DNA of 40,374 bases, from the NCBI GenBank assembly GCA_934636045.1, contig CAKTZP010000003.1, forward strand, positions 1 through 40,374, in the 5' to 3' direction. The DNA comes from an uncultured Oscillospiraceae bacterium (lineage in GTDB: Bacteria; Bacillota; Clostridia; Oscillospirales; Oscillospiraceae). Both the position numbers and the translations under genes were made by a program. Positions 7,133 through 15,127 of this stretch are shown piece after piece (within the stretch, counting starts at the first letter, position 1; each line of letters opens with the position of its first letter). The notes beneath the pieces are model-generated. The model made no database searches, had not been told where the DNA came from, and saw only the letters and a program-made list of their open reading frames with translations.

Positions 7133-8512
7133 TGTGAATTCGAAATGAAAACAAAGAATGTCTCGCTAACAGAAGGATCTATTTGGAAAAATCTGACTCT
7201 TTTCGCCATCCCAATCCTGCTCGGGCAGGTGTTTCAGCAGCTATACAACACCGCTGACGCGTGGATCGTCGGGCACTTCCGGAGCAATTCGGAATATGCC
7301 GCCGTGACCTCCACGGGCAGCCTTGTTTTTTTGCTGATTGGCTTCTTTTCCGGCATTGCCGTCGGCGCAGGCGTCGTCATCGCGCGCTACTACGGCGCGA
7401 AGGATGAGAAAAAGCTCGACAGCGCCATCCATACCACCATCGCCTTCGGCCTGATCTGCGGCGTGGTGCTGAGCGTTGTCGGCGTACTGCTGACGCCCAA
7501 GCTGCTGCAGCTGATGAAGACGGACACCAGCTACTTTCAATACTCCGTCGAATATTTCCGCTACTATTTCCTCGGCGCGCTGTCCATCGTCATGTATAAC
7601 CTCGGCATGGGCGTGCTCCGGGCGGTCGGCGACAGCAAATCGCCGCTGTACTATCTGATCATCTCCTCGTTGGTCAATATCGGGCTGGACTACCTCTTTG
7701 TCGGTGTGTTCGATTGGGGCGTCTGGTCGGCCGCGCTGGCAACCTCGATCTCGCAGCTTTTGAGCGCCATTTTGTGCGTCATTCGGTTGGCCAAGGGCGG
7801 CGAGGGCTTTCAGTTCCAATTCCGCCGCCTGCGCATCGAGGGACCGATGCTCAAGGAGATCATCCGCTACGGCTTGCCCTCCGGCATCCAGAACTCCATC
7901 ATTGCCTTCGCCAATGTCGTCGTTCAGTCGAATATCAACACGTTCCACGAGGACACCGTGGCCGGCTGCGGCACGTATTCCAAGCTGGAGGGCTTTGCCT
8001 TCCTGCCCATCACCTGCTACACCATGGCGCTGACCACCTTTGTCAGCCAGAACCTCGGTGCCGGGCAGCATGACCGGGCAAAGAAGGGCTCGGTGTTCGG
8101 CATTTTTAGCTGCGTGATCATCGCGGAGCTGATCGGCGTGGCGCTGCTGATCTTTTCCCGCCCGCTGCTGGCGTTTTTCACCAACAATGAGGCGGCCATC
8201 GAGGTCGGCATCCGGCAAATCCGGGTCGAGGCGCTGTTCTACTGCGTTTTGGCGTTTTCGCACTGTATCGCGGCAATCATGCGCGGCGCGGGCAAGCCGA
8301 TGATTCCGATGTTCGTCATGCTCGGCGCGTGGTGTGTCCTCCGCGTGGCCTATATCAGCATTGTCGTCCCCATTGTGGGCGAAAGCTGGGTCATCTTCTC
8401 GGCCTACCCCCTCACATGGACATGCAGCAGCATCGTCTTCCTGATTTTCTATCTAAAGAGCGACTGGATCCACGGCTTTGACAAAAAAGCCGCCCTGCCG
8501 CACAAGACATAA
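7130..8512 (+). CDS. MATE-family multidrug/metabolite exporter
   Basis: An integral membrane antiporter of the MATE (NorM/DinF-like) family, 460 residues, with about twelve predicted membrane segments in two homologous halves. Family features are the opening IWKNLTLFAIPILLGQVFQQLYNTADAWIVG, the loop VGAGVVIARYYGAKDEKKLDSA in the first half, and the matching TTFVSQNLGAGQHDRAKKG in the second. Two starts are possible: GTG at 7130 (MCEFEMKTK) or ATG at 7145. Neither has an SD at normal linear distance; the GTG is preferred because a small hairpin can bring AGGAGG close. Such proteins export cationic drugs or metabolites with Na+ or H+; the substrate is unknown. It stands alone between two terminators. 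Confidence 0.9.
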   Translation: MCEFEMKTKNVSLTEGSIWKNLTLFAIPILLGQVFQQLYNTADAWIVGHFRSNSEYAAVTSTGSLVFLLIGFFSGIAVGAGVVIARYYGAKDEKKLDSAIHTTIAFGLICGVVLSVVGVLLTPKLLQLMKTDTSYFQYSVEYFRYYFLGALSIVMYNLGMGVLRAVGDSKSPLYYLIISSLVNIGLDYLFVGVFDWGVWSAALATSISQLLSAILCVIRLAKGGEGFQFQFRRLRIEGPMLKEIIRYGLPSGIQNSIIAFANVVVQSNINTFHEDTVAGCGTYSKLEGFAFLPITCYTMALTTFVSQNLGAGQHDRAKKGSVFGIFSCVIIAELIGVALLIFSRPLLAFFTNNEAAIEVGIRQIRVEALFYCVLAFSHCIAAIMRGAGKPMIPMFVMLGAWCVLRVAYISIVVPIVGESWVIFSAYPLTWTCSSIVFLIFYLKSDWIHGFDKKAALPHKT

Positions 8513-8517
8513 GCAAT

Positions 8518-8555
8518 GCCGCCCTGCCGGAAGCTCCGGCAGGGCGGCTGATTCT
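8518..8555 (+). terminator. Terminator between the MATE gene and the convergent glycosylase gene
   Basis: A 14-bp stem (8518-8531 with 8535-8548) with a three-base loop, then tgattcttta. It sits between two convergent stop codons 43 bases apart. The T-richer tail is on the + strand. Confidence 0.8.
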
Positions 8556-9110
8556 TTAAAAATATTGCATCCTTTTTCGAATTTCCAGCAGATCGGCAAA
8601 GGTCTCCGGCCGCTTGCTCGGGTCGCGCAGGAGCGCCGAGGGGTGGTAAATCGCGGTGTAGAGCACGCCGTTGTGCTCTGTCCAGTTGCCGTGCTCGCGC
8701 GTAATGCGAAAGTCCGGCTTGATCAGCCGCATCGCCGCGATGCGCCCGAGGCACACAACGATCTTCGGCTGCAAGAGCTTCAGCTGCTCGTACAGGTAGC
8801 CGATGCAGGCGTCCTGCTCGTCCTCCATGGGGTCGCGGTTCTGCGGCGGGCGGCACTTGACAATGTTGCAGATATAGCTGTTTTCCCGGCTCAGGTCAAT
8901 GATCGACAGCATGTCGTCCAGCAGCTTCCCCGCCGGGCCGACAAAGGGCTCGCCCTTTAAATCCTCCTGCTGCCCCGGCCCCTCGCCGACAAACACGACC
9001 TGCGCCGGCACCGGCCCGACACCGAACACCGGATTCGTCCGCGTCGCGCCCAGGCGGCATTTCCTGCAGTCCGCGCAGCGCCGCTCCAGCGCCAGCATCT
9101 CATTGCTCAC
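8556..9110 (-). CDS. Family 4 (Fe-S) uracil-DNA glycosylase
   Basis: Removes uracil from DNA, the first step of base excision repair; 184 residues. The N-terminal CADCRKCRLG supplies the first pair of 4Fe-4S cysteines, and VKCRPPQNR and VVCLGRIAA hold the second pair. Motif A is GEGPGQQED, followed by GEPFVGPAGKLLDDML, and motif B is HPSALLRDP. These identify family 4 rather than family 1 Ung. The GTG start (VSNEMLALERR) was chosen because GGAGGAG lies 9 bases upstream; the ATG four codons later has no SD. The first codons overlap the end of the carboxypeptidase gene by 11 bases, so the two are probably translated from one message. Confidence 0.9.
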   Translation of the reverse strand: MSNEMLALERRCADCRKCRLGATRTNPVFGVGPVPAQVVFVGEGPGQQEDLKGEPFVGPAGKLLDDMLSIIDLSRENSYICNIVKCRPPQNRDPMEDEQDACIGYLYEQLKLLQPKIVVCLGRIAAMRLIKPDFRITREHGNWTEHNGVLYTAIYHPSALLRDPSKRPETFADLLEIRKRMQYF

Positions 9111-10629
9111 GGCTGCGTCTCCTCCGTTCCTCTCTGCGGCGGCGCTCCTCGGCGCGCTTTCTGGCCTGCCGCGCGTTCGCCGCGCGGACAAGCAGCAGGA
9201 AAATGACAATGATCAGCACCACCAGCAGCGGCAGGACAATGTACCAGTAATCCCAGATCTGCGTTTTGGCCTCGGCCGTTGCCGGCGACGCGCTCGGCTG
9301 CGTGGCGATGGGCTTTTCCTCCGCGCGCGGAACCGCCGTCAGCGTTACCAGCTCGCAGCTGGCCACGCGCTTGCCGCGGTAAAGCGCGACCGCCGTGCCG
9401 ACCGTCTCGCCCCGTGCCAGAGGGGCTTCCAGCTGCGCCTTGTCATAGTCGAGGCGCACGGTGATCTCCGCCGGGTCAAACTCGTTTGGCAGCAGCGCCG
9501 AGACGCTGTCCTTCGCCCGCACGACCACGCTGCCCGTGCCCTCGGCGTAAAGCACCGTCGGCTGGCCGAGCATCACGGTGTCCGTCAGCACCTGCCGATT
9601 GGAGAAGCGATTAAAGCCGTATTCAAACAGCCGCTTCGTCTCCACAAAGCGCATGTCCTTCAGCGAGCCGTCCATGTCCGGCTCCGTGCCGCAGCCGGTC
9701 ACGACGCTCAGCAGGTTCAGCTTACCGTCCGACGCCGTCGAAACAAGGCAGCCGCCCGCCGGGGTCGTAAAGCCGGTCTTGACGCCGCGCGCCTTTTCGT
9801 AATAGTATTTGTCTTCCTTGATATCGCTGGTCAGGTAGTTCGTCGTTTCCAGCGTCCGCTCACCGGAGAGATTCGTCGCCGGCACGATGTGCTCCGTCGT
9901 GCTGGCAAACTCGCGGAACTGCTCATTCTGCCATGCCCAGCGCGCCACGATGGAAATATCGCGGACAGTGGTGTAGTGGTTGTCATTGTGCAGACCATGG
10001 GTATTGACGTAGTGCGTGCCGGTCATGCCCAGCTCCGCCGCCTTCTGGTTCATCAGGTCAACAAATGAGGCAATGTCGCCCGAAATGTATTCCGCAATAA
10101 CGTTGCAGCCCTCGTTGGCAGACGAGACCATGATGCAGTACAGAATCTCCCGCAGTGTCAGCTGCTCCCCCTCCATCAGGCCAGCCGTGCTGCCGAATTC
10201 GCTCAAATTCTGCAGCGCCGTGCCGGAAACGGTCAGAACGTCGTCCAGATTACCGTTTTCAATGGCCAGCATGCAGGTCATGATTTTCGTCAGGCTGGCC
10301 GGATACCGCTGCTCGTCGATGTTCATTTCATAAATCACAGTGTTCGAGTCCAGATCGACCAGAATCGCCGCCTTGGCTGCAATCTCGATGTCCTGCGGGA
10401 AGCCGAATTCCAGCAGGTCGCCGCGCGTGACCGGGTCGTCCGTGGCGGGCATCGTCCAGCCCTCGGTCGGAGCCTCCGTGACCGGATTGCCGTTTTCATC
10501 CGTTACCGGCTCGGTCACGGCCTCGGTCTCGCCCTCCGCCGGTTCCGTTTCGGCAAAGGCCGCCGGAGCGGCAAGGGTCAGCACCCATAGCAGCGACAAA
10601 ATACAGGCGAATACTCTGATTTTTTTCAT
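9100..10629 (-). CDS. dacF: Serine-type D-Ala-D-Ala carboxypeptidase (DacF-type low-molecular-weight PBP)
   Basis: Trims the terminal D-Ala from peptidoglycan pentapeptides outside the membrane; 509 residues. The order is: signal peptide MKKIRVFACILSLLWVLTLA with an AxA site near residue 26, an acidic Thr/Glu/Pro linker to about residue 75, then the peptidase S11 domain with SLTK (Ser112), SAN (170-172) and KTG (284-286). A C-terminal beta-rich PBP5-like domain follows. Near residue 470 there is a membrane segment and then a very basic Arg-rich cytoplasmic tail, so both ends may anchor it. The SD is AGGAGAG. In Bacillus, dacF lies directly upstream of the spoIIA operon; here it is divergent and about 4 kb away, which supports the name but does not prove forespore control. 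Confidence 0.88.
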   Translation of the reverse strand: MKKIRVFACILSLLWVLTLAAPAAFAETEPAEGETEAVTEPVTDENGNPVTEAPTEGWTMPATDDPVTRGDLLEFGFPQDIEIAAKAAILVDLDSNTVIYEMNIDEQRYPASLTKIMTCMLAIENGNLDDVLTVSGTALQNLSEFGSTAGLMEGEQLTLREILYCIMVSSANEGCNVIAEYISGDIASFVDLMNQKAAELGMTGTHYVNTHGLHNDNHYTTVRDISIVARWAWQNEQFREFASTTEHIVPATNLSGERTLETTNYLTSDIKEDKYYYEKARGVKTGFTTPAGGCLVSTASDGKLNLLSVVTGCGTEPDMDGSLKDMRFVETKRLFEYGFNRFSNRQVLTDTVMLGQPTVLYAEGTGSVVVRAKDSVSALLPNEFDPAEITVRLDYDKAQLEAPLARGETVGTAVALYRGKRVASCELVTLTAVPRAEEKPIATQPSASPATAEAKTQIWDYWYIVLPLLVVLIIVIFLLLVRAANARQARKRAEERRRREERRRRSREQ

Positions 10630-10658
10630 AATTCTCTCCTAAAACACGCACCGCAGGA

Positions 10659-10688
10659 TTGCCGCGGGTCATGTATCTGTGGTATAAT
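10659..10688 (+). promoter_or_regulatory. Candidate promoter of the ComEA-like/two-component unit
   Basis: TTGCCG, 18 bases, TATAAT on the + strand. Its predicted start near 10695 is just left of the start of the opposing dacF promoter, so the two transcripts would overlap by about 12 bases. The two -10 regions form an inverted repeat (ggtataat ... attatacc). Confidence 0.55.
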
Positions 10689-10712
10689 AACGGTGAATCT
10701 CGTATGCCTACC

Positions 10713-10740
10713 ATTATACCAGAAAACGAAATGATGTCAA
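10713..10740 (-). promoter_or_regulatory. Promoter of the dacF/glycosylase unit
   Basis: On the - strand TTGACA, 16 bases, TATAAT: both hexamers are perfect. Predicted transcription start near 10706, leaving a leader of about 75 bases. A perfect vegetative promoter argues against exclusive sporulation control of this dacF. Confidence 0.8.
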
Positions 10741-10803
10741 CGGACGAACCGGGCAATTCGCGATTTTGCGGTGATTTTCGGCCGTCCGCCCTTGGAGACG
10801 CCT

Positions 10804-11313
10804 ATGAAAAAGATCAAAGTCGAGTGGCTCCTGCTGGCAATTTCCCTGTTCTTTCTGGCCCTGATCGGCGGGATCGCCATCGGGCAGCGCATGACCGGCG
10901 GCGAGCTGCGCATCACGACCGCCAACGCATCCGTTGCGCAGTCCTCGGAGCTGACCGGGGGCAACCGCCCCACCGCCGCGCCCCCATCTGACGAGCCCGC
11001 CGCCCCGACCGAAGCCGCCCTGCCAAGCGAAACGGCCGCGCCGAGTGAAACGACCACACCGAGTGAAACGACCACACCGAGCGAAACGGCTGCGCCGCCC
11101 GCGTCCGGCGCGCGGATCGATCTGAACTCTGCCGCCAAGGAGACGCTGATGACCCTTCCCGGCATTGGCGAGGTGCTGGCGCAGCGCATTGTCGACTATC
11201 GCGCGGTACATGGCGCATTTCGCTCCGTCTCCGAGCTGATGCAGATCGAGGGCATCGGAGAAAAACGCTATAACGCCATTTTAGAATTTATTACCGTGGA
11301 GGAAACACCGTGA
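10804..11313 (+). CDS. Membrane-anchored helix-hairpin-helix protein (ComEA-like)
   Basis: A 169-residue protein with one N-terminal membrane anchor (EWLLLAISLFFLALIGGIAI), a Ser/Thr/Pro/Ala-rich extracellular linker and a C-terminal (HhH)2 domain. The domain starts at ARIDLNSAAKETLMTLPGIG and has the second hairpin IEGIGEKRYNAI. It matches the DNA-binding C-terminus of ComEA, the receptor that binds incoming DNA in competence; the SLBB domain found in many ComEA proteins is not seen. The start MKKIKVEW has GGAG 7-10 bases upstream. It overlaps the response regulator by 4 bases (GTGA). A role in DNA uptake is inferred from the fold; no other com gene lies nearby. Confidence 0.75.
   Translation: MKKIKVEWLLLAISLFFLALIGGIAIGQRMTGGELRITTANASVAQSSELTGGNRPTAAPPSDEPAAPTEAALPSETAAPSETTTPSETTTPSETAAPPASGARIDLNSAAKETLMTLPGIGEVLAQRIVDYRAVHGAFRSVSELMQIEGIGEKRYNAILEFITVEETP
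11023..11094 (+). repeat. Four tandem 18-bp units encoding PSET-type repeats
   Basis: Four consecutive 18-base units. The second and third are identical (ccgagtgaaacgaccaca), and the first and fourth differ at a few bases. They encode the low-complexity Pro-Ser-Glu-Thr linker of the ComEA-like protein. Copy number may vary between strains by slippage. Confidence 0.9.
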
Positions 11314-11987
11314 AAATATTGGTTGTTGACGACGAGGAGCTGCTTGTCAAGGGCATTCGCTTCAATTTGCAAAACGACGGCTATCAGGTCATCACCGGCT
11401 CCAACGGCCGCGAGGCCATCGAGCTGGCGCGCAACCCTGAGGTCGGGCTGATCGTGCTGGACGTGATGATGCCCGAGGTCGACGGCATGGAGGCCTGCCG
11501 CCGCATCCGGCAGTTTTCCGATGTTCCGATCATCATGCTCACCGCCCGCACCGAGGATATGGACAAGCTTTTGGGCTTTGAGCAGGGCGCGGACGATTAT
11601 CTCACCAAGCCCTTCAATATTCTTGAACTCAAGGCGCGCATCCGGGCGCTGCTGCGCCGTTCGGCTACCGCTGCCCCCGCGCAGGACAGCCGCATCACCG
11701 TCGGCGGTCTGACCGTGGACATTCAGGAGCGAAACGTCTACAAGGACGGCGAGCCCGTCGAGCTGACCGCACGCGAATTTGACGTCGTGGAGCTGCTGAT
11801 GCGCAACCCGAACCGCGTCTATTCGCGCGAGAATCTGCTGGACATGGTCTGGGGCTACGACTACCGCAGCGACATGCGCACCGTCGACGTCCACATCCGC
11901 CGCATCCGCGAAAAGCTGGAGACCGTGCCCGCCGCGCCGGAATATTTCATGACAAAGTGGGGAGTTGGGTACTATTTCAAAGCGTAA
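11310..11987 (+). CDS. OmpR/PhoB-type response regulator
   Basis: A two-component response regulator of 225 residues. The receiver domain has Asp7 and Asp8, the phosphoacceptor Asp51 (IVLDVMMPEVDG), Thr79 and Lys100 (LTKPF). A winged-helix DNA-binding domain follows from about residue 128 (ITVGGLTVDIQER ... ELTAREFDVVELLMRNPNRVYSRENLL ... RTVDVHIRRIREKLE). The start is a GTG overlapping the ComEA stop, with GGAGG upstream. The gene overlaps the kinase gene, its evident partner. The PhoP/WalR-like class often controls cell envelope or phosphate genes; the regulon here is unknown. Confidence 0.93.
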   Translation: MKILVVDDEELLVKGIRFNLQNDGYQVITGSNGREAIELARNPEVGLIVLDVMMPEVDGMEACRRIRQFSDVPIIMLTARTEDMDKLLGFEQGADDYLTKPFNILELKARIRALLRRSATAAPAQDSRITVGGLTVDIQERNVYKDGEPVELTAREFDVVELLMRNPNRVYSRENLLDMVWGYDYRSDMRTVDVHIRRIREKLETVPAAPEYFMTKWGVGYYFKA

Positions 11988-13410
11988 GAAACGGCTCCTG
12001 CTGCTGCCCAGCAGCTCGCAGCTCCGCTATGCCATCGCCTATATCGCGATCACGGCGGTCGTCCTCTTATTTTTGAATATCTATATCTCCGCGACCATGC
12101 GGCAGATGATCTTCAGCGCCCAGCACCGCACGCTGGAGGACAAGGCGCAGCTTCTGACAACGGCGCTTTTGCAGCTTGACGATCTGTCCGCCGGGCGCGT
12201 GGAGCAGACGGTCAATTCACTGGACGATCTGCACACCATGCGCACCGTTGTGACCGATGCGTCGGCCATGGCGGTCTTCGATTCGCTCGAAACCGGCAGC
12301 GCCGAGGGCAAGCTCACGCTCTTTCCCGAGATCGTCCGCGCACTGGACGGACTGGATGTGTTTTTCGGGCAATATGCCGACGGCGCGATTGAAAGCCGCG
12401 TCGCCGTTCCCCTCGTGCGCGGCGGTCAGACGCTCGGCGCGGTTTATCTGATGGACTATGACCTCGATCAGGCCGCGCTCATCAGCGCGGTGCAGGCAAA
12501 CGTCCTGCGCATTTCCATCGCGCTGGAGGTCGGCGTGGTCGTCATCTCGCTGCTGTTTTCCACCGCCTTTTCCCGCAAGCTGCGCCGCATTCTGCACTCC
12601 GTCCGCATGATGCGCGAGGGCGATTATTCGCACAAAATCGAGCTCAGCGGCTACGATGAGATCAACCGGCTCGGAGAGGAATTCAATGAGCTGGCCGAGC
12701 GTCTGGAGGCCTCCGAGCAGCGGCGGCGGCAGTTCGTTTCCGATGCGTCGCACGAGCTCAAAACCCCGCTGGCATCCATCAAGCTCCTGTCTGACTCCAT
12801 CCTGCAAAATGAGATGGACGTCGCCACACAGCGCGAATTCATCGGCGACATCGGCCGTGAAGCCGACCGCCTCGGCCGCCTGTCGCAGAAGCTTTTGACT
12901 CTGACAAAGCTCGACAGCGCCGTGGAGGACGAACGCGAGATCATCGATGCCGTCAGCATCGTCGAAAAGGTGCTGCGCATGCTGCGCCCGCTGGCCGGTC
13001 TGCGTGCCGTCTGTCTTGAGGCCGATCTTGTGCCCCACTGCCCGATCATGACCGTGGAGGACGACCTATATCAGATCGTCTTCAATCTGATCGAAAACGC
13101 CATCAAATACAATCGGGAGTACGGCTGGGTCGGTGTTACCCTGCGCCGTGACACCAGCAACGTCACATTAACCGTCGCAGACAACGGCGTCGGCATTCCG
13201 CCGGAGGCCATGGCGCATATCTTTGAGCGCTTTTACCGCGTAGACAAGGCGCGCTCCCGCGCCGCCGGCGGCGCCGGCCTCGGCCTTTCCATCGTCCACG
13301 ATATGGTCGTGCGCAACTACGGCGCAATTTCCGTTACCCCGCGCGACGGCGGCGGCACGGAATTTGTTGTCACCTTCCCGCTGTTCGACACAGAGGAGGA
13401 CTTGCAATGA
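11965..13410 (+). CDS. Membrane sensor histidine kinase
   Basis: The partner of the preceding regulator, 481 residues. It has TM1 at about 23-41, an extracytoplasmic sensor of about 140 residues, TM2 at about 181-201, a HAMP linker, then HisKA with the H-box SDASHELKTPLASIKLL (His263) and HATPase_c with NLIENAIKYN, DNGVGIPPE, FERFYRVDKARS and GGAGLGLSIV. The start is uncertain: the TTG at 11965 sits directly against GGGGAG with almost no spacing. A rare ATT at 11974 would be better placed, and no ATG exists before the first membrane segment. It overlaps the regulator by 23 bases and the lipoprotein by 4 bases. Confidence 0.92.
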   Translation: MGTISKRKKRLLLLPSSSQLRYAIAYIAITAVVLLFLNIYISATMRQMIFSAQHRTLEDKAQLLTTALLQLDDLSAGRVEQTVNSLDDLHTMRTVVTDASAMAVFDSLETGSAEGKLTLFPEIVRALDGLDVFFGQYADGAIESRVAVPLVRGGQTLGAVYLMDYDLDQAALISAVQANVLRISIALEVGVVVISLLFSTAFSRKLRRILHSVRMMREGDYSHKIELSGYDEINRLGEEFNELAERLEASEQRRRQFVSDASHELKTPLASIKLLSDSILQNEMDVATQREFIGDIGREADRLGRLSQKLLTLTKLDSAVEDEREIIDAVSIVEKVLRMLRPLAGLRAVCLEADLVPHCPIMTVEDDLYQIVFNLIENAIKYNREYGWVGVTLRRDTSNVTLTVADNGVGIPPEAMAHIFERFYRVDKARSRAAGGAGLGLSIVHDMVVRNYGAISVTPRDGGGTEFVVTFPLFDTEEDLQ

Positions 13411-14699
13411 AGCAACGCCTGGTATTGTATTTTCTGCTCTGCGCGCTGCTGCTTACCGCCTGCGCGCCGGCCGCCGCGCCGTCGGAGAGCGCTGAGTCCT
13501 TCGTATTCTACTTCCCCGCAGCAATACCGACAGACGGCAAGGTCTTTGTCACCCTCGCCGTTTCGGAGGAAACCGCGGCACTGCCGCTGACCGCCCTGCT
13601 GCAATCTTATCTCAGCACCCAGCCGCCCGCCGGGGCCGCCGCGCTGCCCGAGGCATGGATCCTGCTCTCGGCCGAGACGGACGCCGCCGTGTGCAGCCTG
13701 ACCTTCGCCGGCCGCGCCGTCTCCCCTGCCGCGCGCTCGCTGGCCTGCGCCTGCATCGCCCGGACGCTTTTGCAGCGCGACGGCATCCAGCGCGTCAGCT
13801 TCCAAACGCCCGGCAGCGACACGCCGCTTGTCCTCTCCGCCGGGGACATTCTCACACAGGACACCGGCATGCTGCCGCAGGAGGAACAGATGACCCTCTA
13901 CTACCCCGATGGGGAAAACCGCTACCTGCTTCGCCAGACCCGCACCGTGCAGGCCGCCGACCCCACGGAAAAGCCCGCCGACATCGTCCGCGCCCTGCTT
14001 ACGGAGGGACTGCTGCCCGCCGTTCCGGCGCAGACGCAGCTGCTCGGCGTGACCGTGGAGGACGGCGTGTGCACCGTTGACCTTTCCGCCGCGCTGACGG
14101 AGCGGCGCTATTCCTTTGCCGAGGAGCGCCTGACGCTCTACGCGCTGGTCGATTCTCTGACCGAGCTGCCGCAGATCCGCACCGTCGATCTCTGGGTCGA
14201 GGGCGCGCCCTTGGAGCGCCTGAACTGGCTGGAGCTTTCCAGCGGCCTGACGCGGGACGAAACGCTGCTCTACGATGCCACCGATCCCGATTTGAACGAC
14301 CGCACGCTCTACGCCGTCTGCGGCGAAAACGATCTGCTCGTCGGCATCCCGATGCAGCTTGAGCCGTCGGAAACGCTCACCCTGCCCGAGCAGGTTCTGA
14401 CCGCCCTGATTGCCTACGAGGGCGTGGGCGGCATCCGCAACCCCATTCCTGCCGGGACGAAGCTGCTGTCCGTCCGCATGGAAAACCGCACCTGCATCGT
14501 CGACCTGACGGGCGAATTTCTTGACGGCTGCTCCGATGCCTTTGAGGAGCAAAGCGCCGTCCGTGCCGTCGTCGCCACGCTCTGCGCGCTCGACGAGGTC
14601 AGCTCAACAGAGATCCTGGTCGAGGGGCTCGAGCCGGCCTACCGCTCCGCGCACCTGCTGCGCGTCCGGCAGCCCGCCGTCGAGTGGTTTGCCAAATAA
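13407..14699 (+). CDS. GerMN-domain lipoprotein
   Basis: A 430-residue exported lipoprotein with signal peptide and lipobox LLTAC (Cys19). It contains two GerMN (sporulation/spore germination) repeats. The first covers roughly residues 35-150; the second region includes ADIVRALLTEGLL...GVTVEDGVCTVDLSAAL and is followed by further GerMN-like sequence (LLSVRMENRTCIVDLTGEF). GerMN domains occur in GerM and in LpqB-type partners of two-component kinases. Its overlap with the kinase gene (ATGA) and SD GAGGAGG suggest it works with that kinase, perhaps as an accessory sensor, or serves envelope or spore functions. The function is inferred. Confidence 0.82.
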   Translation: MKQRLVLYFLLCALLLTACAPAAAPSESAESFVFYFPAAIPTDGKVFVTLAVSEETAALPLTALLQSYLSTQPPAGAAALPEAWILLSAETDAAVCSLTFAGRAVSPAARSLACACIARTLLQRDGIQRVSFQTPGSDTPLVLSAGDILTQDTGMLPQEEQMTLYYPDGENRYLLRQTRTVQAADPTEKPADIVRALLTEGLLPAVPAQTQLLGVTVEDGVCTVDLSAALTERRYSFAEERLTLYALVDSLTELPQIRTVDLWVEGAPLERLNWLELSSGLTRDETLLYDATDPDLNDRTLYAVCGENDLLVGIPMQLEPSETLTLPEQVLTALIAYEGVGGIRNPIPAGTKLLSVRMENRTCIVDLTGEFLDGCSDAFEEQSAVRAVVATLCALDEVSSTEILVEGLEPAYRSAHLLRVRQPAVEWFAK

Positions 14700-14752
14700 T
14701 ATTACCCGCGCATTCCTTTCGACAGACCCCGCAGGAAAAACCGCGTATACTA

Positions 14753-14791
14753 ACCGCATAGGGACAAGCCGTCCCTATGCGGTATTTTTTT
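14753..14791 (+). terminator. Terminator hairpin immediately before spoIIAA
   Basis: A 13-bp perfect stem (14753-14765 with 14771-14783), a 5-base loop, then aTTTTTTT. It would end the two-component/lipoprotein transcript. The T-run is directly followed by the spoIIAA SD GAGGAGG. A TATACT at 14746-14751 would start transcription almost exactly at the base of this hairpin. A spoIIA promoter is otherwise not obvious: aggaaaaa at 14733-14740 resembles a sigma-H -35, but no GAAT follows. Confidence 0.8.
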
Positions 14792-14806
14792 GAGGAGGAG
14801 CAAAAA

Positions 14807-15127
14807 ATGAAGCTGACAAGCTATGTGCAGGAGCGGCAGCTCACCGTCGCGCTGACCGGCGAGATCGACCACCACTGCGCCCACGAGATCATGGAGGCGA
14901 TCTCGGAAAAAATTGATATTTACATGCCTCTGCGATGTATTCTGGACTTTCGCAGCGTGCGCTTTATGGACTCGAGCGGTATTGCCGTCGTCTTACATAC
15001 GCTGCGCCGCATGAACACGCTTGAGGGCAAGCTGGTTCTGCAAAACATTCCCGCCCAGCCCTATAAGGTCTTACGCGCCGCCGGAATTGAAAAAATCACC
15101 GATATCAAGGAGGAATGCACCAAATGA
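14807..15127 (+). CDS. spoIIAA: Anti-sigma-F factor antagonist SpoIIAA
   Basis: A STAS-domain protein of 106 residues that frees sigma-F by binding the anti-sigma factor when unphosphorylated. The phosphorylation motif is FMDSSGIAV, with Ser57 equivalent to Ser58 of Bacillus SpoIIAA. The start MKLTSYVQERQ follows GAGGAGG by about 7 bases; an upstream ATG within the terminator lacks an SD. It overlaps spoIIAB by 4 bases (ATGA). It is the first gene of the canonical three-gene operon controlling the forespore programme. Confidence 0.95.
   Translation: MKLTSYVQERQLTVALTGEIDHHCAHEIMEAISEKIDIYMPLRCILDFRSVRFMDSSGIAVVLHTLRRMNTLEGKLVLQNIPAQPYKVLRAAGIEKITDIKEECTK

Noticed and set aside
6884..7209. 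Short frames on both strands across the dispersed element
   Set aside because: They run through palindromes and the terminator, have no ribosome sites, and do not match the element's boundaries.
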